Counted from the first letter of the stretch, positions 1-11,560 are shown. The stretch is DNA of 64,000 nucleotides from Eriocheir sinensis (GCF_024679095.1 NC_066553.1:8160030-8224029), one strand, 5' to 3'. The notes: generated from the sequence alone by a model not told the origin. Translations and numbers: made by a program.

Positions 1-132
1 ATGTTAGTATCTTTACTGAGGCGAATGACAAAAATAATTCATAGGCTGCGAAACTGAAAAGGCGAAGGCTGCGTGCGTGGAGACATGATTGAGGTTTATG
101 AGTAGATGAAAGGGTTAACAGAAATGGCGTTA
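1..132. other. No gene seen
   Basis: Unique-looking sequence without a supported open frame. Confidence 0.4.
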
Positions 133-346
133 GTAAGAGTCACTTTGGGTTATCACATCAAGTATTTCTAAAGGTCAAAGAGGGAATCAATTGGGTTCTA
201 ATGAGTGGTTCTTTAGGTTCACGGTACAGAAGAAGAGTCAGACTATCACCAGGGTCATAAAACTACCTCTGGAAATGCCCCAAACTCGTAGGAAAGCCTC
301 GTCAAATAGGTGAACTTTGGAGACGAAATGTTTAGTAATATGGCCC
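133..346. mobile_element. Harbinger/Tourist-like MITE, copy 1
   Basis: Diverged copy of the roughly 215-bp family: core TTCACGGTACAGAAGAAG, CACCAGGGTCATAAAACTAC, GTCAAATAGG. Flanked by TTA at 130-132 and 347-349. Left terminus degraded; right terminus (TTTAGTAATATGGCCC) fits the second terminal subtype. Confidence 0.7.
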
Positions 347-349
347 TTA

Positions 350-590
350 GAGTCATGTACTACGTAGAAGAGTTGGAGAGAATGTGCAGACTGCGTTGGA
401 GAAACTCTGATTTAATGCAGGCTTTGGCAAGAGTGAATTTAAGAGTAGTTTGCCTGACGCCAGAACAGACTTAGGCTCATGAGGTAAGTGCCGATATGAC
501 AGATAGGTTCAAGGCAAGGTTAGATGCATTCATAGATGGAGAGAGGATAGATGGGGTTAGGCTTACATACAAGAGCTTTCCTGTGTAGGG
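350..590 (+). mobile_element. Possible non-LTR retrotransposon tail
   Basis: A plus-strand frame near 497-585 reads like the C-terminal tail common in crustacean retroelements (FKARLDAFIDGERIDGVRL). Short and degenerate, so weakly supported. Confidence 0.3.
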
Positions 591-599
591 CGACCACTT

Positions 600-840
600 G
601 CAAACTCCTTATACGTCTCTCTGTGTGTGTGTGTGTGTGTGTCAATGGCGCATATGCTATCACACGAAGACATAACACTTGTACGTAGATGTGTGTGTGT
701 GTGTGTGTGTGTGTATGTTGGGAACGTGCAGAGACGTGAGTTATGAAAGCATTGCCTAATATTACTCCTTTGACAGACCGTGTGAGTGTGTGTATGTATG
801 TATGTGTGTGTGTGTGTGTGTGTGTCCGTCACTGCACTCT
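600..840. repeat. Cluster of (GT)n microsatellites
   Basis: Three GT tracts (about 620-642, 691-714, 803-824) separated by short unique sequence. Confidence 0.9.
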
Positions 841-989
841 AGTTACCTCGCCTGCAATACCACTTGGCAGTAATATATTTCACTGGGAAAATATGGAGAT
901 GGTGAAGGATGAGGAGGAGGAAATGGCTTTGAAGGAAGAAAATGCGCAACACAGTAGATATGAACAGAGATAAGGAGGAAAAACTAAAT

Positions 990-1097
990 ACTAGGAAGAG
1001 GAGGAGGAGGAGGAGGAGGATAAGGCGGAGGGAGAGAGAGAAGAGACACATTAATGGAATAACTTTTCTTACGTGCAATTACTGTCACTAAATATTT

Positions 1098-1165
<68 letters not shown>

Positions 1166-1499
1166 TCTTTTTCTTCCTTTTCATTTTCCTCTTACTCTTT
1201 TTCTTAATTTTCTACTTTTTCTTCGTCTTCCTCCTCGTTTTCCTCTTCTTCTTCTTCTTCTTCTTCTTCTTCTTCTTCTTCTTCTTCTTCTTCTTCTTCT
1301 TCTTCTTCTTCTCCTCCTCCTCCTCCTCCTTCTTCTTCTTCGTCTTCTTCTTCCCATCCATCCGTCCTTCACCTAACTACCATTCGTCACCACCACCACC
1401 ACCACCACCGTCTCTTAGCTGTCAGCATATGTAATATTTATAGATACACTCACCGTCAGCACGTGATATCAGCATTAAAACGTCAGCATTGAGTAGTCA

Positions 1500-1538
<39 letters not shown>

Positions 1539-1550
1539 GAGCAAGCATTA
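990..1550. repeat. (GGA), (CT), (CTT), (CAC) and (GT) microsatellite block
   Basis: (GGA)n near 998-1020, (CT)n 1101-1162, (CTT/CTC)n about 1246-1350, (CAC)n near 1390-1410, (GT)n 1503-1536. Open frames here are simple homopeptides and not genes. Confidence 0.9.
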
Positions 1551-1677
1551 CCTTTTTTAAATATATTTCATCTGTCCTCTTAAGAAATCCTAGTGTGGTG
1601 GTTGTGATGGTGTTTTTTGGGGCATGTGTCTGGTTGTGGTGGGGGTTTGAAGGAGGGAGAGGATAATGGTATGCCCC

Positions 1678-1801
1678 GCTTTGAGTAGTAGTAGTAATAG
1701 TAGTAGTAGTAGAACTTTTTTTTTTTTTTTTTGCAATTGTAGTAGGAGTAATAGTAGTGGCAGTGGTAATGATAATAGTAATTGCTGTCATTCTTTTTAT
1801 G

Positions 1802-1838
<37 letters not shown>

Positions 1839-1964
1839 TAGTAGTAGTAGTAGAACTTTTTTTTTTTTTTTTTTTTTTTTGCAATTGTAGTAGGAGTAAT
1901 AGTAGTGGCAGTGGTAATGATAGTAGTAATTGCTGTCATTCTTTTTATGGTAGTAGTAGTAGTG

Positions 1965-1998
<34 letters not shown>

Positions 1999-2012
1999 AA
2001 GAAATAATAATG
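1678..2012. repeat. Duplicated (TAG)n/poly-T composite unit
   Basis: Two copies of a unit of about 175 bp: (AGT)n, a T tract, GCAATTGTAGTAGGAG, then TGCTGTCATTCTTTTTATGG and (AGT)n again. Confidence 0.85.
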
Positions 2013-2106
2013 GTGGTTGTGTAAGTAAGAGATTAATTAACTCAAGCAAGACGATGATTCTCTCACTTATTAAATTTCATGCATGCAAGCTGGACTTTTG
2101 AAGCAC

Positions 2107-2109
<3 letters not shown>

Positions 2110-2151
<42 letters not shown>

Positions 2152-3023
2152 TTTGTCTAAGAATGCCAGCATCCCGCCATTGCAATCTCTCCGTCTCTCA
2201 CGCTCACTCTCTCCCCCCACTCTTCCCCTCTCCCCTCGCTCCCTCTCGTCCCAAAATACTCTAAATAGCCTCGTACGTCGGACAGTCACGAGGAACCAGA
2301 TATTATTAGAGAGGAAGTCGGCGTGGTGCTATTATTAATATTATTTTTATTTACTAGCAGCGTAACGAGAGGCATATATTTTCAGCTTGGTCTATCATCT
2401 TTGTTTCCGAGTAAGATAAAACGAAAAAAAACTAAATTATAACGAGGATGAATTTTAAGCTTTTTTTCTTTGTGTTTGTGTGTGTGTGTGTACTTCGAAA
2501 TGGAGATAGGATGGTCGTGGGTGGGGGTAGGTAAAGGTGGGGGATAAGGGAGTGGTAAGTGTGGTAGGGGTTGCGAGGGGTGGCGTGGGGAGAGGAGTTT
2601 GGGAGGCTGGGGAGTGGGGAGACTGTGAGGGGTGGTGAGGTTTGGGGGTGGGAAGGTGGAAGTGTGAACAGGTGAAAATGAAGGATGGGGTTTCGGGGTT
2701 GTGGGTTACGTCGGGCTGTAGTCAAGGGTGGGGGGACAGTGGGGGGAAAGGCTTTGACAGGTTTATAAGGGGTTTAGGCTTGTGGTAGGGCCTGGGGTGC
2801 GGATTAAGGGTTGACAAGCTTTAAGGCGCTACAAGATACTTTCACTTAGACGTTTCATGTATGTCTCCCTCGCCTACTCATGCACTGCCGCCGGATGCTG
2901 AGACTGCGACGGGAAGCTGATAGGGCAGGATGTTTTGCTCGTCTTGAGATATGTTGTTGCTTGTAGAAATGTCATAATGGCAATACGTTTATGGATAAAT
3001 TTTTGGTGTGAAAACGTTAAGAA

Positions 3024-3075
<52 letters not shown>
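2110..3075. other. Non-genic stretch with AG and CT microsatellites and G-rich sequence
   Basis: (AG)n at 2110-2149; a G/GT-rich tract 2510-2800 with many GGTG/GGGG runs on the plus strand; (CT)n 3027-3075. No supported gene. Confidence 0.6.
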
Positions 3076-3079
<4 letters not shown>

Positions 3080-3304
3080 ATTTTTTTACACTTCTCAGCC
3101 CATTTTAATTAAGTCCGACACAGTAGCTCATACGGTCTTTTATGCCTGTTGCTAGGATGTCATGAAGTTCAGCTCATTTCTTTTCACTTTCTTTATACTA
3201 GATCCCCTCGAGGTATATTTTGCCAACGTTAATTATGGCATTAAGTCTAAACTGGCAGTTATTACGTGTATGTCACCCGGCACCCTTTAGCGAATGAGAC
3301 GTGT

Positions 3305-3661
<357 letters not shown>

Positions 3662-3981
3662 CGTGGTCAAGTGGATTGTAATAGTATAGTAACCGCGTGG
3701 TGTCCTCTCTGACGGTGGTGGTGGTGGTGGTGTTGAGGGGATTGATTCTCTTTATGGTACAGGTATATTTATTCACCCATTTATCCATCCATCAATCTCT
3801 TCATTCAAACATCCACAATTCATCCACAACTCCATTCATAAAACCATCAATTTGATTTTACTATACACACATTCCATTATCCATCCATCCGTTCTTTCAT
3901 AAATTCATCCAACCCGACTCATTCATCAATCTTTTTTTATTTCTAACCGTCTATTACTTCATATTTTTTCACTATAGTCTT

Positions 3982-4190
3982 CCAAATATGTCGAGGCCGG
4001 TCTGGCGTAGACTCCCGCGGGTCCTTTCCTCCACTCTGCTCTGTCACACTGTCCCAACACCTATCTCCTCCTCTCATATGTAAGCTATAGGTAACATATG
4101 AGAGGAAAAAATAGGCGTTGTGACTGTGGCAGAGCAGAGGGGAGAAATGGGCCCGCGGGAGCCAGCGCCAAAACGGACTCGACAATTTGG
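3982..4190. mobile_element. Palindromic foldback element, about 209 bp
   Basis: The two halves are imperfect reverse complements. The outer ends are CCAAAT..TGTCGAG and CTCGACAATTTGG; matching inner blocks include CTCCCGCGGG/CCCGCGGGAG and CTCTCATATGT/ACATATGAGAG. A loop of about 12 bp (AAGCTATAGGTA) separates the arms. Consistent with an internally deleted DNA transposon. Confidence 0.75.
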
Positions 4191-4556
4191 TTTCACTAGT
4201 TAGACATCATTCCATCCGCCCTCAAGATTTTTTTCAATTTTTTCATGTATGTTTTTTTCTTCCCATGTTATTTCCTATCTTTTTTTTTTTCTTATCCGTC
4301 CTTCATATTGTATCTTACCTAGTCAGACATCTTTCCATCCGCCCACAAGATTGATTCATTTCTTTCATGTATGTTTTTTTTTTTTCGTTATTTCCTATCT
4401 TTTTTTTTTCTTATCCGTCCTATGCGTCATTTTGTTCACGCCGTCCATTACTTCATATTGTATCTTACCTAATTAATTCATTCCATCCTAATCATTCCAT
4501 CCTCCCACAAGATTCATTCATTCATTCATTCATTCATTCATTCATTCATTCATTCA

Positions 4557-4620
<64 letters not shown>

Positions 4621-5170
4621 AAGGGATTAAAGAAAGAGCCGAAAATAAAAATATAAAAAAACCGCGACAGAAAATTAAAAAAGGCTCGCATCAGGATAAA
4701 AAATAAAGTCCGCACAAAAATAAAAATAAAAATAAACCCGCGACGAAAATAAAAATAAAAGATGTTCAAACTAAAATAATAAAAAAGGGTCACACAAGTA
4801 TAAAATCCCTCTTCTTTCTTTCCTATTCGTTCGTTACATCCAATATTTTCCCTAAATAGACATCAGTACATCCGCCAACAAGATACATTAATATTTTTCT
4901 TGTTTTCCTTTTCTGTTTTGTTCATATCCGTTTTTGTTTTCCTATTCATCATTATTTCCTCTCCGTCCTCTATATTGTATCTTCCCTTAATTAGACATCA
5001 TTTCATCCTCTAAGAAGATTCATTAATATTTTTCTTATGTATGTTTTTTTTTCTGTTTTGTTCATATCCGGTTTTTTTTTTTTTTTTTCCTATTCATCAT
5101 TTTTTCCTCTCCGTCCTCTATATTGCATCTTCCCTTAGACATCATTTCATCCTCTAAGAAGATTCATTAA
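4191..5170. repeat. Diverged TTAGACATCATTCCATCC repeats with (ATTC)n/(CT)n
   Basis: Several degenerate copies of a unit containing TAGACATC, TTCATCC and AAGATTCATTAA, interrupted by (ATTC)n then (CT)n at about 4509-4618 and an A-rich AAAATAAAAATAAA block at 4640-4800. Confidence 0.6.
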
Positions 5171-5253
5171 CTAACTCGTCATTTTTATCATCTCTTAATT
5201 TATTGGCTCATCTTTCTCGCGGTTCTCATGGTGTCTGCTTTTGGTTGTCATTT

Positions 5254-5311
5254 TATTCGTTATATTGTTTCTTTATCATAATTTCTAGTCTGGGTTATTT
5301 TTACTGTTTTA

Positions 5312-5387
<76 letters not shown>

Positions 5388-5441
5388 GTTATATTGTTTC
5401 TTTATCATAATTTCTAGTGTGGGTTATTTTTACTGTTTTAC

Positions 5442-5520
<79 letters not shown>
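5254..5520 (+). repeat. Composite satellite, 2 units, forward orientation
   Basis: Units of TCGTTATATTGTTTC...CTAGTCTGGGTTATTTTTAC...TTTTACG joined by (CT)n tracts. The same unit occurs in reverse orientation at 6132-6874. Confidence 0.9.
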
Positions 5521-5521
<1 letters not shown>

Positions 5522-5574
5522 ATTATCATATTTGGTTTAATGTTCATTGTCTCACTTTTTTTTCTCGGGACATG

Positions 5575-5578
5575 TTCC

Positions 5579-5626
<48 letters not shown>

Positions 5627-6085
5627 TTCCAAACGTTTTCGAGACAATTCAAGGAAGGCAGACAACATATAACTTGTTCCCGGAGTTCCCAGAAGCCGCC
5701 CTGTGTATCACCATTCATTAATACGTGTAGAATGTAGTTGAGTGCGATCCTTTTACAGCAAGGAAACAGTTCAAGGGCATAAAAAAAAAATAAAAGACTA
5801 CCTCAAAACAAAAAATGGCACGCATCAGGATAACAGTAAAGTCCGCACAAAAATAAAAATAAAAATAACATGTTCGAAAAAAAATAATAAGGGTCGTACA
5901 AATATAAAATCAAACCTGCACAAAAAATATATAAAAAAAAACGAAAAAATAATTAAATAAAGCCCTAGATACGAAACTACTCTTCGCATAAGCAACCAAC
6001 CATGCACGCTCGCCATATACCAATGCAAAAACAGACCGTAGCATTTCATTCACACGTGACGCTTCCAATGTTAGGTAGTAAAGAA

Positions 6086-6115
<30 letters not shown>
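5575..6115. repeat. (GA)n tracts and A-rich repeat between inverted satellite arrays
   Basis: (AG)n at 5581-5624, an AAAATAAAAAT-rich block at 5776-5960 that resembles 4640-4800 (shared TCAGGATAA and GTCCGCACAAAAATAAAAA), and (AG)n from about 6090. Confidence 0.75.
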
Positions 6116-6131
<16 letters not shown>

Positions 6132-6132
<1 letters not shown>

Positions 6133-6183
6133 TTAAAATATTAGAAATAACCCAGAATAGAAATTATGATAAAGAAACAATAT

Positions 6184-6240
<57 letters not shown>

Positions 6241-6369
6241 TAAAATAGTAAAAATAACCCAGACTAGAAATTATGATAAAGAAACAATATAACGAAAGAG
6301 AGAGAGAGAGAGAGAGAGAGAGACGTAAAATAGTAAAAGTAACCCAGACAAGAAATTATGATAAAGAAA

Positions 6370-6434
<65 letters not shown>

Positions 6435-6487
6435 TAAAATAGTAAAAATAATCCAGACTAGAAATTATGATAAAGAAACAATATAAC

Positions 6488-6550
<63 letters not shown>

Positions 6551-6604
6551 GTAAAATAGTAAAAATAACCCAGACTAGAAATTATGATAAAGAAACAATA
6601 TAAC

Positions 6605-6665
<61 letters not shown>

Positions 6666-6710
6666 GTAAAATAGTAAAAATAACCCAGACTAGAAATAAC
6701 GATAAAGAAA

Positions 6711-6756
<46 letters not shown>

Positions 6757-6801
6757 GTAAAATAGTAAAAATAACCCAGACTAGAAATTATGATAAAGAA
6801 A

Positions 6802-6851
<50 letters not shown>

Positions 6852-6874
6852 AAAGAGTAAAACAGTAAAAATGA
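6132..6874 (-). repeat. Composite satellite, 7 units, reverse orientation
   Basis: Seven copies of a spacer of about 57 bp (CGTAAAATAGTAAAAATAAC...ATAAAGAAACAATATAACGA), each separated by a (GA)n tract of variable length. Reverse complement of the array at 5254-5520. Confidence 0.93.
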
Positions 6875-7315
6875 CCCAAAAGAGCAACGGGTCAGAAAAC
6901 GATGAAGAAAGGGCAAAAAGGCGCAGAAAAGGAGCACAACGAAGCAAGGGAAGCAGAGACGGGTGGGAAGAAAGAAAGAAAGAAAGCAAAAGGGTGAAAA
7001 TGTAAAGGTTATGACGATGCCTACGTTTTCTCCCGTTCACACGTTCGTTTCTCCCTTCCCCGTTCATAGGCTACTGAGTGCGTCCCAACGTTGCCAGATT
7101 GTCGTACTCTACCTCTTATGTTTGCCGATTTCCGACCCAAAAACTGCTTTCATCACCCAAATAACTGCCTTCATATATGGTTATCGTTTAATTGGTTAAG
7201 TATTGGTGGTTCTTGGCAACAGTTATGTGCCAGAAACCGGTAAATACGCGGGTGTGAGTACGATAATCTGGCAATGGTGGTGCGTCCCCTCCTCGACAGT
7301 TTTCAAGAGGACAAA

Positions 7316-7573
7316 GGTCGGTACTGTCAAACGCTTCCGCCTCTTACATCAGTTATTTCCAAAGGCCAAAAAGTAGATCAGTCGGGTTCCAATGAGTGAT
7401 ATTTTAGGTTCATGGTACACTCCTCCCTTCTCCTTTGTTGTTTACTTGCAACAATAAACAATCAATCAATCAGAAAAATGGTCAAACTACCACCAGGGTC
7501 ATAAAACTACTTGTGTTAATGCCTCAAACTCCCATGAAAGCCTTGTCAAATATGTCATCTTGGGCGGAAAGAC
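7316..7573. mobile_element. Harbinger/Tourist-like MITE, copy 2
   Basis: Starts GGTCGGTACTGTCAAACGC and ends ...CTTGGGCGGAAAGAC. Carries an extra internal segment of about 50 bp (near 7422-7472) containing AATAAACAATCAATCAATCA, absent from other copies. Confidence 0.8.
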
Positions 7574-7684
7574 AAAAAAAAGAAAAAAGAAATGACTGAT
7601 AACAAGCTGCGACATAGTTCTCGCCGATCCAGACTTGTAGAAACAGATAAGAAAGAGTAGATAACGAATGAAAGGAAACAATGC

Positions 7685-7685
<1 letters not shown>

Positions 7686-7751
<66 letters not shown>

Positions 7752-7820
7752 ATCTTTCGGCTTCTGTTCGTCATCTGTTTGTTTGGAAAGGAACGAAAAA
7801 CAACATTGAGACTGCTACTG

Positions 7821-7851
<31 letters not shown>

Positions 7852-7902
7852 CTTCTGTTCGTCATGTTTGTTTGGAAAGGAACGAAAAACAACATTGAGA
7901 CT

Positions 7903-7963
<61 letters not shown>

Positions 7964-8027
7964 ATCTTTCGGCTTCTGTTCGTCATCTGTTTGGAAAGGA
8001 ACGAAAAACAACATTGAGACTGCTACT

Positions 8028-8078
<51 letters not shown>

Positions 8079-8154
8079 GTCTGTCTATCTTTCGGCTTCT
8101 GTTCGTCATCTGTTTGTTTGGAAAGGAACGAAAAACAACATTGAGACTGCTACT

Positions 8155-8219
<65 letters not shown>
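7686..8219. repeat. Composite (CT)n plus TTTGGAAAGGAACGAAAAAC array, 4 units
   Basis: Four units of CGGCTTCTGTTCGTCAT..GGAAAGGAACGAAAAACAAC..TTGAGACTGCT joined by (CT)n tracts. All open frames across it are repeat-encoded. Confidence 0.93.
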
Positions 8220-8220
<1 letters not shown>

Positions 8221-8407
8221 CCCCATCCCTCCCTCCGTACTGACAACTCTCGGCCACTGGGAGGGAAAAACTGCACTAGCCTTGCATACACTTGCGTCAC
8301 CCCTCGTCGAGCCAGCCAAGGCAGCGTTTGCACCGATATAAATAAGATACAACCGGACATGATAGGCTACAAGAGTATTCATTTCGACCCAAAACAAGAA
8401 GACCAAG

Positions 8408-8551
8408 GATGATGATGATGAGGAGGAGGAAAAGAAAGGACGATGAGGAGGAAGAAAGAGGAAATGAAGTAAGGAATATGATAATGATGACGATGAAGAT
8501 GATGATGATGGTAATGATGAAGATTGGTAGTGTTGATAAGGATGGTGGATT

Positions 8552-8619
<68 letters not shown>

Positions 8620-8830
8620 AATGAATTACTTTACCTTTGCTTCTTTAGATCAGCTGTGAGAGGAGTAGATTCAAAGAGCAGAATAAAAGGATGAATGAGT
8701 GAGCCGAAGGAGTTTTACTATGCATATCTACGTCATTAGTGCTCTCTATACCTGTCAGCAGTCACGTAGACCTCCTCCTCCTCCTCCTCCTCCTCCTCTT
8801 CCTCTATTTTGTTCTTTTTTTATGTGTGTG
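8408..8830. repeat. (GAT)/(GAG), (GA)n and (CCT)n microsatellites
   Basis: GATGATGAGGAGG-type sequence 8409-8550, (GA)n about 8555-8615, (CCT)n 8770-8800. Confidence 0.85.
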
Positions 8831-8843
8831 TGTGTGTTTCCCT

Positions 8844-9062
8844 GGGTCGTATTATAAAACATTTCGTCGCCCAAGAACACATACTTGACAAAGCTTTCGT
8901 AGGAGTTGTGGGCATTTCCAGGAGTAGTTTTATGACCCTGGTGTTAGTGTGACCCTTCTGTACCGTGAACCTAAAGAAACACTCATTAGAACCCGAGTGC
9001 ATGACCCCCTCTTTGGCATTTAGAAATAGCTGATATGAGAAGCAAAAGTGTATAATACCGAC
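8844..9062. mobile_element. Harbinger/Tourist-like MITE, copy 3 (reverse)
   Basis: Starts GGGTCGTATTATAAAACAT and ends TATAATACCGACT; the termini are inverted repeats. Opposite orientation to copies 1, 2, 7 and 10. No exact target duplication. Confidence 0.85.
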
Positions 9063-9119
9063 TCTTATCTGATTTTCGTTGATTATGTGTTTTTCCATAT
9101 TTTTCTGCTGTATATTATT

Positions 9120-9620
9120 TATTTTTTTTGCAATTGTTTTCTTCCACTGCAATCGCTTCTTCTCTGCGATCGCTTTTTGTTATTTTTCTTCCTCTTTTTT
9201 TTCTTTTTCATCGTCAATCTTTTGCCCTCTTCTTTTTCTTCGTCTTTTTCTTCTTCTTCATCGTCAATCTTTTGCTCTCTTCTTTTTGTTCGTCTTTTTC
9301 TTCTTCTTCATCGTCAATCCTTTGCTCCTTCTTCTTTTTCTTCGTCTTTTCTTTGTTTGTTGGTTAGTCTCTTTTTGTTCTTGCACTTTTTTTCTTCTTC
9401 CTCTTTATTTGTTATTCTTAGTTTTTCATTCTTATATTCTTCCTCCCTTCTTGTCCTCTTTTCTTTCATTCTTATATTCTTCCTCCCTTCTTGTCCTCTT
9501 TTCTTTCATTCTTATATTCTTCCTCCTTTCTTGTCCTCTTCTCTTTCCTTCTCTCTTCCTTCCTTCTTTTCCTCTCATTTCTCTGCCTTTTCTCCTTCTT
9601 GCTCTTCTTTGCCATCGTCG
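9120..9620. repeat. Polypyrimidine tract with short tandem units
   Basis: TC-rich on the plus strand. About 3-4 copies of a 55-60-bp unit containing CATCGTCAATC, and three copies of a 39-bp unit containing CATTCTTATATTCTTCCTCC. Long Phe/Ser frames here are artefacts. Confidence 0.8.
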
Positions 9621-9898
9621 TCATCTACATTACAATTCATCATTCGTCATCATAATCTCGTCTGATAAGTTGCTGCGTAGTAGTTTTTTTTTTTTTTAAT
9701 TGTTGTGGACACATGCCCTTGGACTTCGCTGTAAATAGCTGATCCTTAATTTTTTAAGTGGCAATTCACCAAGTCTCGGGGTAATGGCGGCGTGAGTGAC
9801 GGGGCACAGCTCATCTCTTCGTGGTGTATACATAGCTATAGCACAGATGTGTATATATATGAAACGTTGTAATTATCTGCAGCTTTGATGTTATAAAG

Positions 9899-9963
9899 AG
9901 CCGTACGAAGAGTCACGAAGGTTTAGCGAAGAAGATCGAAGGAAAGAACGGTGCGTACCTCTA
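9899..9963. repeat. 65-bp direct repeat, left copy
   Basis: Contains TCACGAAGGTTTAGCG..GAAGATCGAAGG..ACGGTGCGTACCT; nearly repeated at 10431-10494, on the other side of two adjacent MITEs. Confidence 0.85.
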
Positions 9964-9967
9964 TATA

Positions 9968-10187
9968 GGGCCTTATTACGAGACATTTCGGCGTCCAAGA
10001 ACACATATTTGACAAGGCTTTCGTAGGAGTTTGGGGCATTTCCAGGCGTGGTTTTATGATACATGTGGTAGTTTGACCCTTCCTCTGTACCATGAACCTG
10101 AAGAAACACTCATTAGAACCCGACTGATCCCCTCTTTGACCTTTAGAAATAGCTGATGTGAGATGGCAGAGTGTCTTGTAATACCAA
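9968..10187. mobile_element. Harbinger/Tourist-like MITE, copy 4 (reverse)
   Basis: GGCCTTATTACGAGACATT at the left and GTGTCTTGTAATACCAACC at the right. Its right end runs directly into the piggyBac-like MITE that follows. Confidence 0.8.
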
Positions 10188-10426
10188 CCCGGTAGCAGCG
10201 ACGGACCAAATTTGTGGCTTTACCGTGTAGCAGCGACGGGCCAAATTTCTGCCATGATATAAACCTCCCAAGATAGATGATGCATAAACTGATCACAAAT
10301 GCATTGATATATATTATGAAATGGTTTGCGTGAGTGATGATTCTTTCTCATTATTTTGCTTAGAGGGGCCTTTAACCTAACCTAACCTAATCTAACCTAA
10401 GAAACATGACCCCCGCAGCTACCGGG
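10188..10426. mobile_element. piggyBac-like MITE with CCC..GGG ends, copy A
   Basis: Starts CCCGGTAGCAGCG and ends GCTACCGGG followed by TTAA at 10427-10430; the left site reads CCAA. Two internal direct repeats of AGCAGCGACGGGCCAAATTT. About 25 bp of CCTAA repeat (about 10375-10399) interrupts a site that is continuous in copy C. Confidence 0.8.
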
Positions 10427-10430
10427 TTAA

Positions 10431-10494
10431 AGATCCGTACCAAGTCACGAAGGTTTAGCGACGAAGATCGAAGGGAAGGACGGTGCGTACCTAT
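10431..10494. repeat. 65-bp direct repeat, right copy
   Basis: Near-identical to 9899-9963, same orientation. Confidence 0.85.
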
Positions 10495-10645
10495 AGTCAC
10501 TAGCATTTTTGGAACGAAGGTCTGCGGGAGAGACGAAGGGAAGGCATGCCATCAAAGACGCTGCGTGGGTCTGCGTGAAGCCAGTCTCTTTCTATATTTG
10601 TGCGGCAGAAGCTTAGAATGTATCGCGAAAGTTTTGATATTTAAC

Positions 10646-10860
10646 AGTCAATATTCTTCGACATTTCGAGGCTTACACACCCACATTTGATAAGGCTTTC
10701 GTACATGTTGTCTGTATTCCCATGGGTAGCTTTATAGGCCTAGTGATAGTTAAACACCATGGACGTGAAAAAAATACTCATAAAAGAACCCGCCTCATCT
10801 CCTTTGGGACCTTTGGAAATATTTGCTGTGAGTCAAAAGATTGGAAAAATTTTGGCGGCT
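10646..10860. mobile_element. Harbinger/Tourist-like MITE, copy 5 (diverged, reverse)
   Basis: Retains ATATTCTTCGACATTTCG, ATAAGGCTTTCGTA and TCATAAAAGAACCCG. Second terminal subtype; boundaries approximate. Confidence 0.6.
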
Positions 10861-10884
10861 TTTCCGATACCTTACGCCCCTGTC

Positions 10885-11000
10885 CACCCAGCAGTGAATG
10901 GGTACCAGGTATTAATCGGGGGTTGTGTCCCGTCTCCTGGGATCTGTTCCCTTCTCCTATAATTCCTTCCCCTTCTGTCTGTCTCCGGCATATGACCACA
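10885..11000 (+). mobile_element. SINE body fragment
   Basis: CCACCCAGCAGTGAATGGGT and following sequence match the reverse complement of the SINE at 26905-27112. Confidence 0.6.
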
Positions 11001-11277
11001 GATGTTGCGCCGACTAAACGAAACATTCCAAACTTTCCGAAAGCGCCTGAAAATAAGGGTCATAGACAAAGATTATACAAGTTACCCTCAGCGTTCTAAG
11101 TGAGCAGTATCATCAGATTTAACCGTCAGTGCCACAAGCCAAGGAGTTCGTGTAGAAGGCGACGAGGAACTGTCATGCGTGCCACTATATCAGTTAGCGA
11201 AGCAACCATCAGTATGTAAATTTACGCACAGCAGTTTGGATAAGCGATACCATGAGCGTTTAGCAGTCTGGATACGG

Positions 11278-11560
11278 AATGTTCTTAAGTTCTTATGTTC
11301 TTAATCCGTCCGCTGCGATTGGCACGAATTTCTCCTTCCCTGGTAGCCTGGCAATATATAGTCCCACGTCTTTCTCTGCCTCTGTGGTGGATAGTGGAGT
11401 GTTTCCCATGTGGTATTGGTATGCTGGATTTCCCCTCCAAAGGTGCAGGACTTTACATTTCTCTTCATTGAATTGTAGCAGCCACTTTTTGTTCCGTCCC
11501 TGTAGCTTGGTGATGTCTTCTTGTAGGAAATCCGCAGTCAAGGGGTTAAATGTGTGTGAG
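11278..11560 (-). mobile_element. Non-LTR retrotransposon fragment, post-catalytic RT region
   Basis: The minus frame reads WLLQFNEEKCKVLHLWRGN..TTEAEKDVGLYI, typical of the region after the catalytic FADD motif in CR1-like elements. The low-coordinate end has a TTCTTAAGTTCTTATGTTC short repeat, as in 3' tails of such elements. Truncated. Confidence 0.8.

Noticed and set aside
6132..6874. CRISPR-like regular repeat-spacer pattern
   Set aside because: The conserved part is long and the intervening sequence is always (GA)n, not unique spacers; the genome is eukaryotic. It is a composite satellite.
9048..9699. Two Phe/Ser-rich open frames of about 205 aa
   Set aside because: Overlapping frames of a TC-rich tandem-repeat tract with no start context or domain.
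9891..10296. Open frames such as HGTEEGSNYHMYHKTTPGNA repeated at several places
   Set aside because: These are translations of the MITE copies; similar peptides recur wherever the MITE occurs, with no coding evidence.
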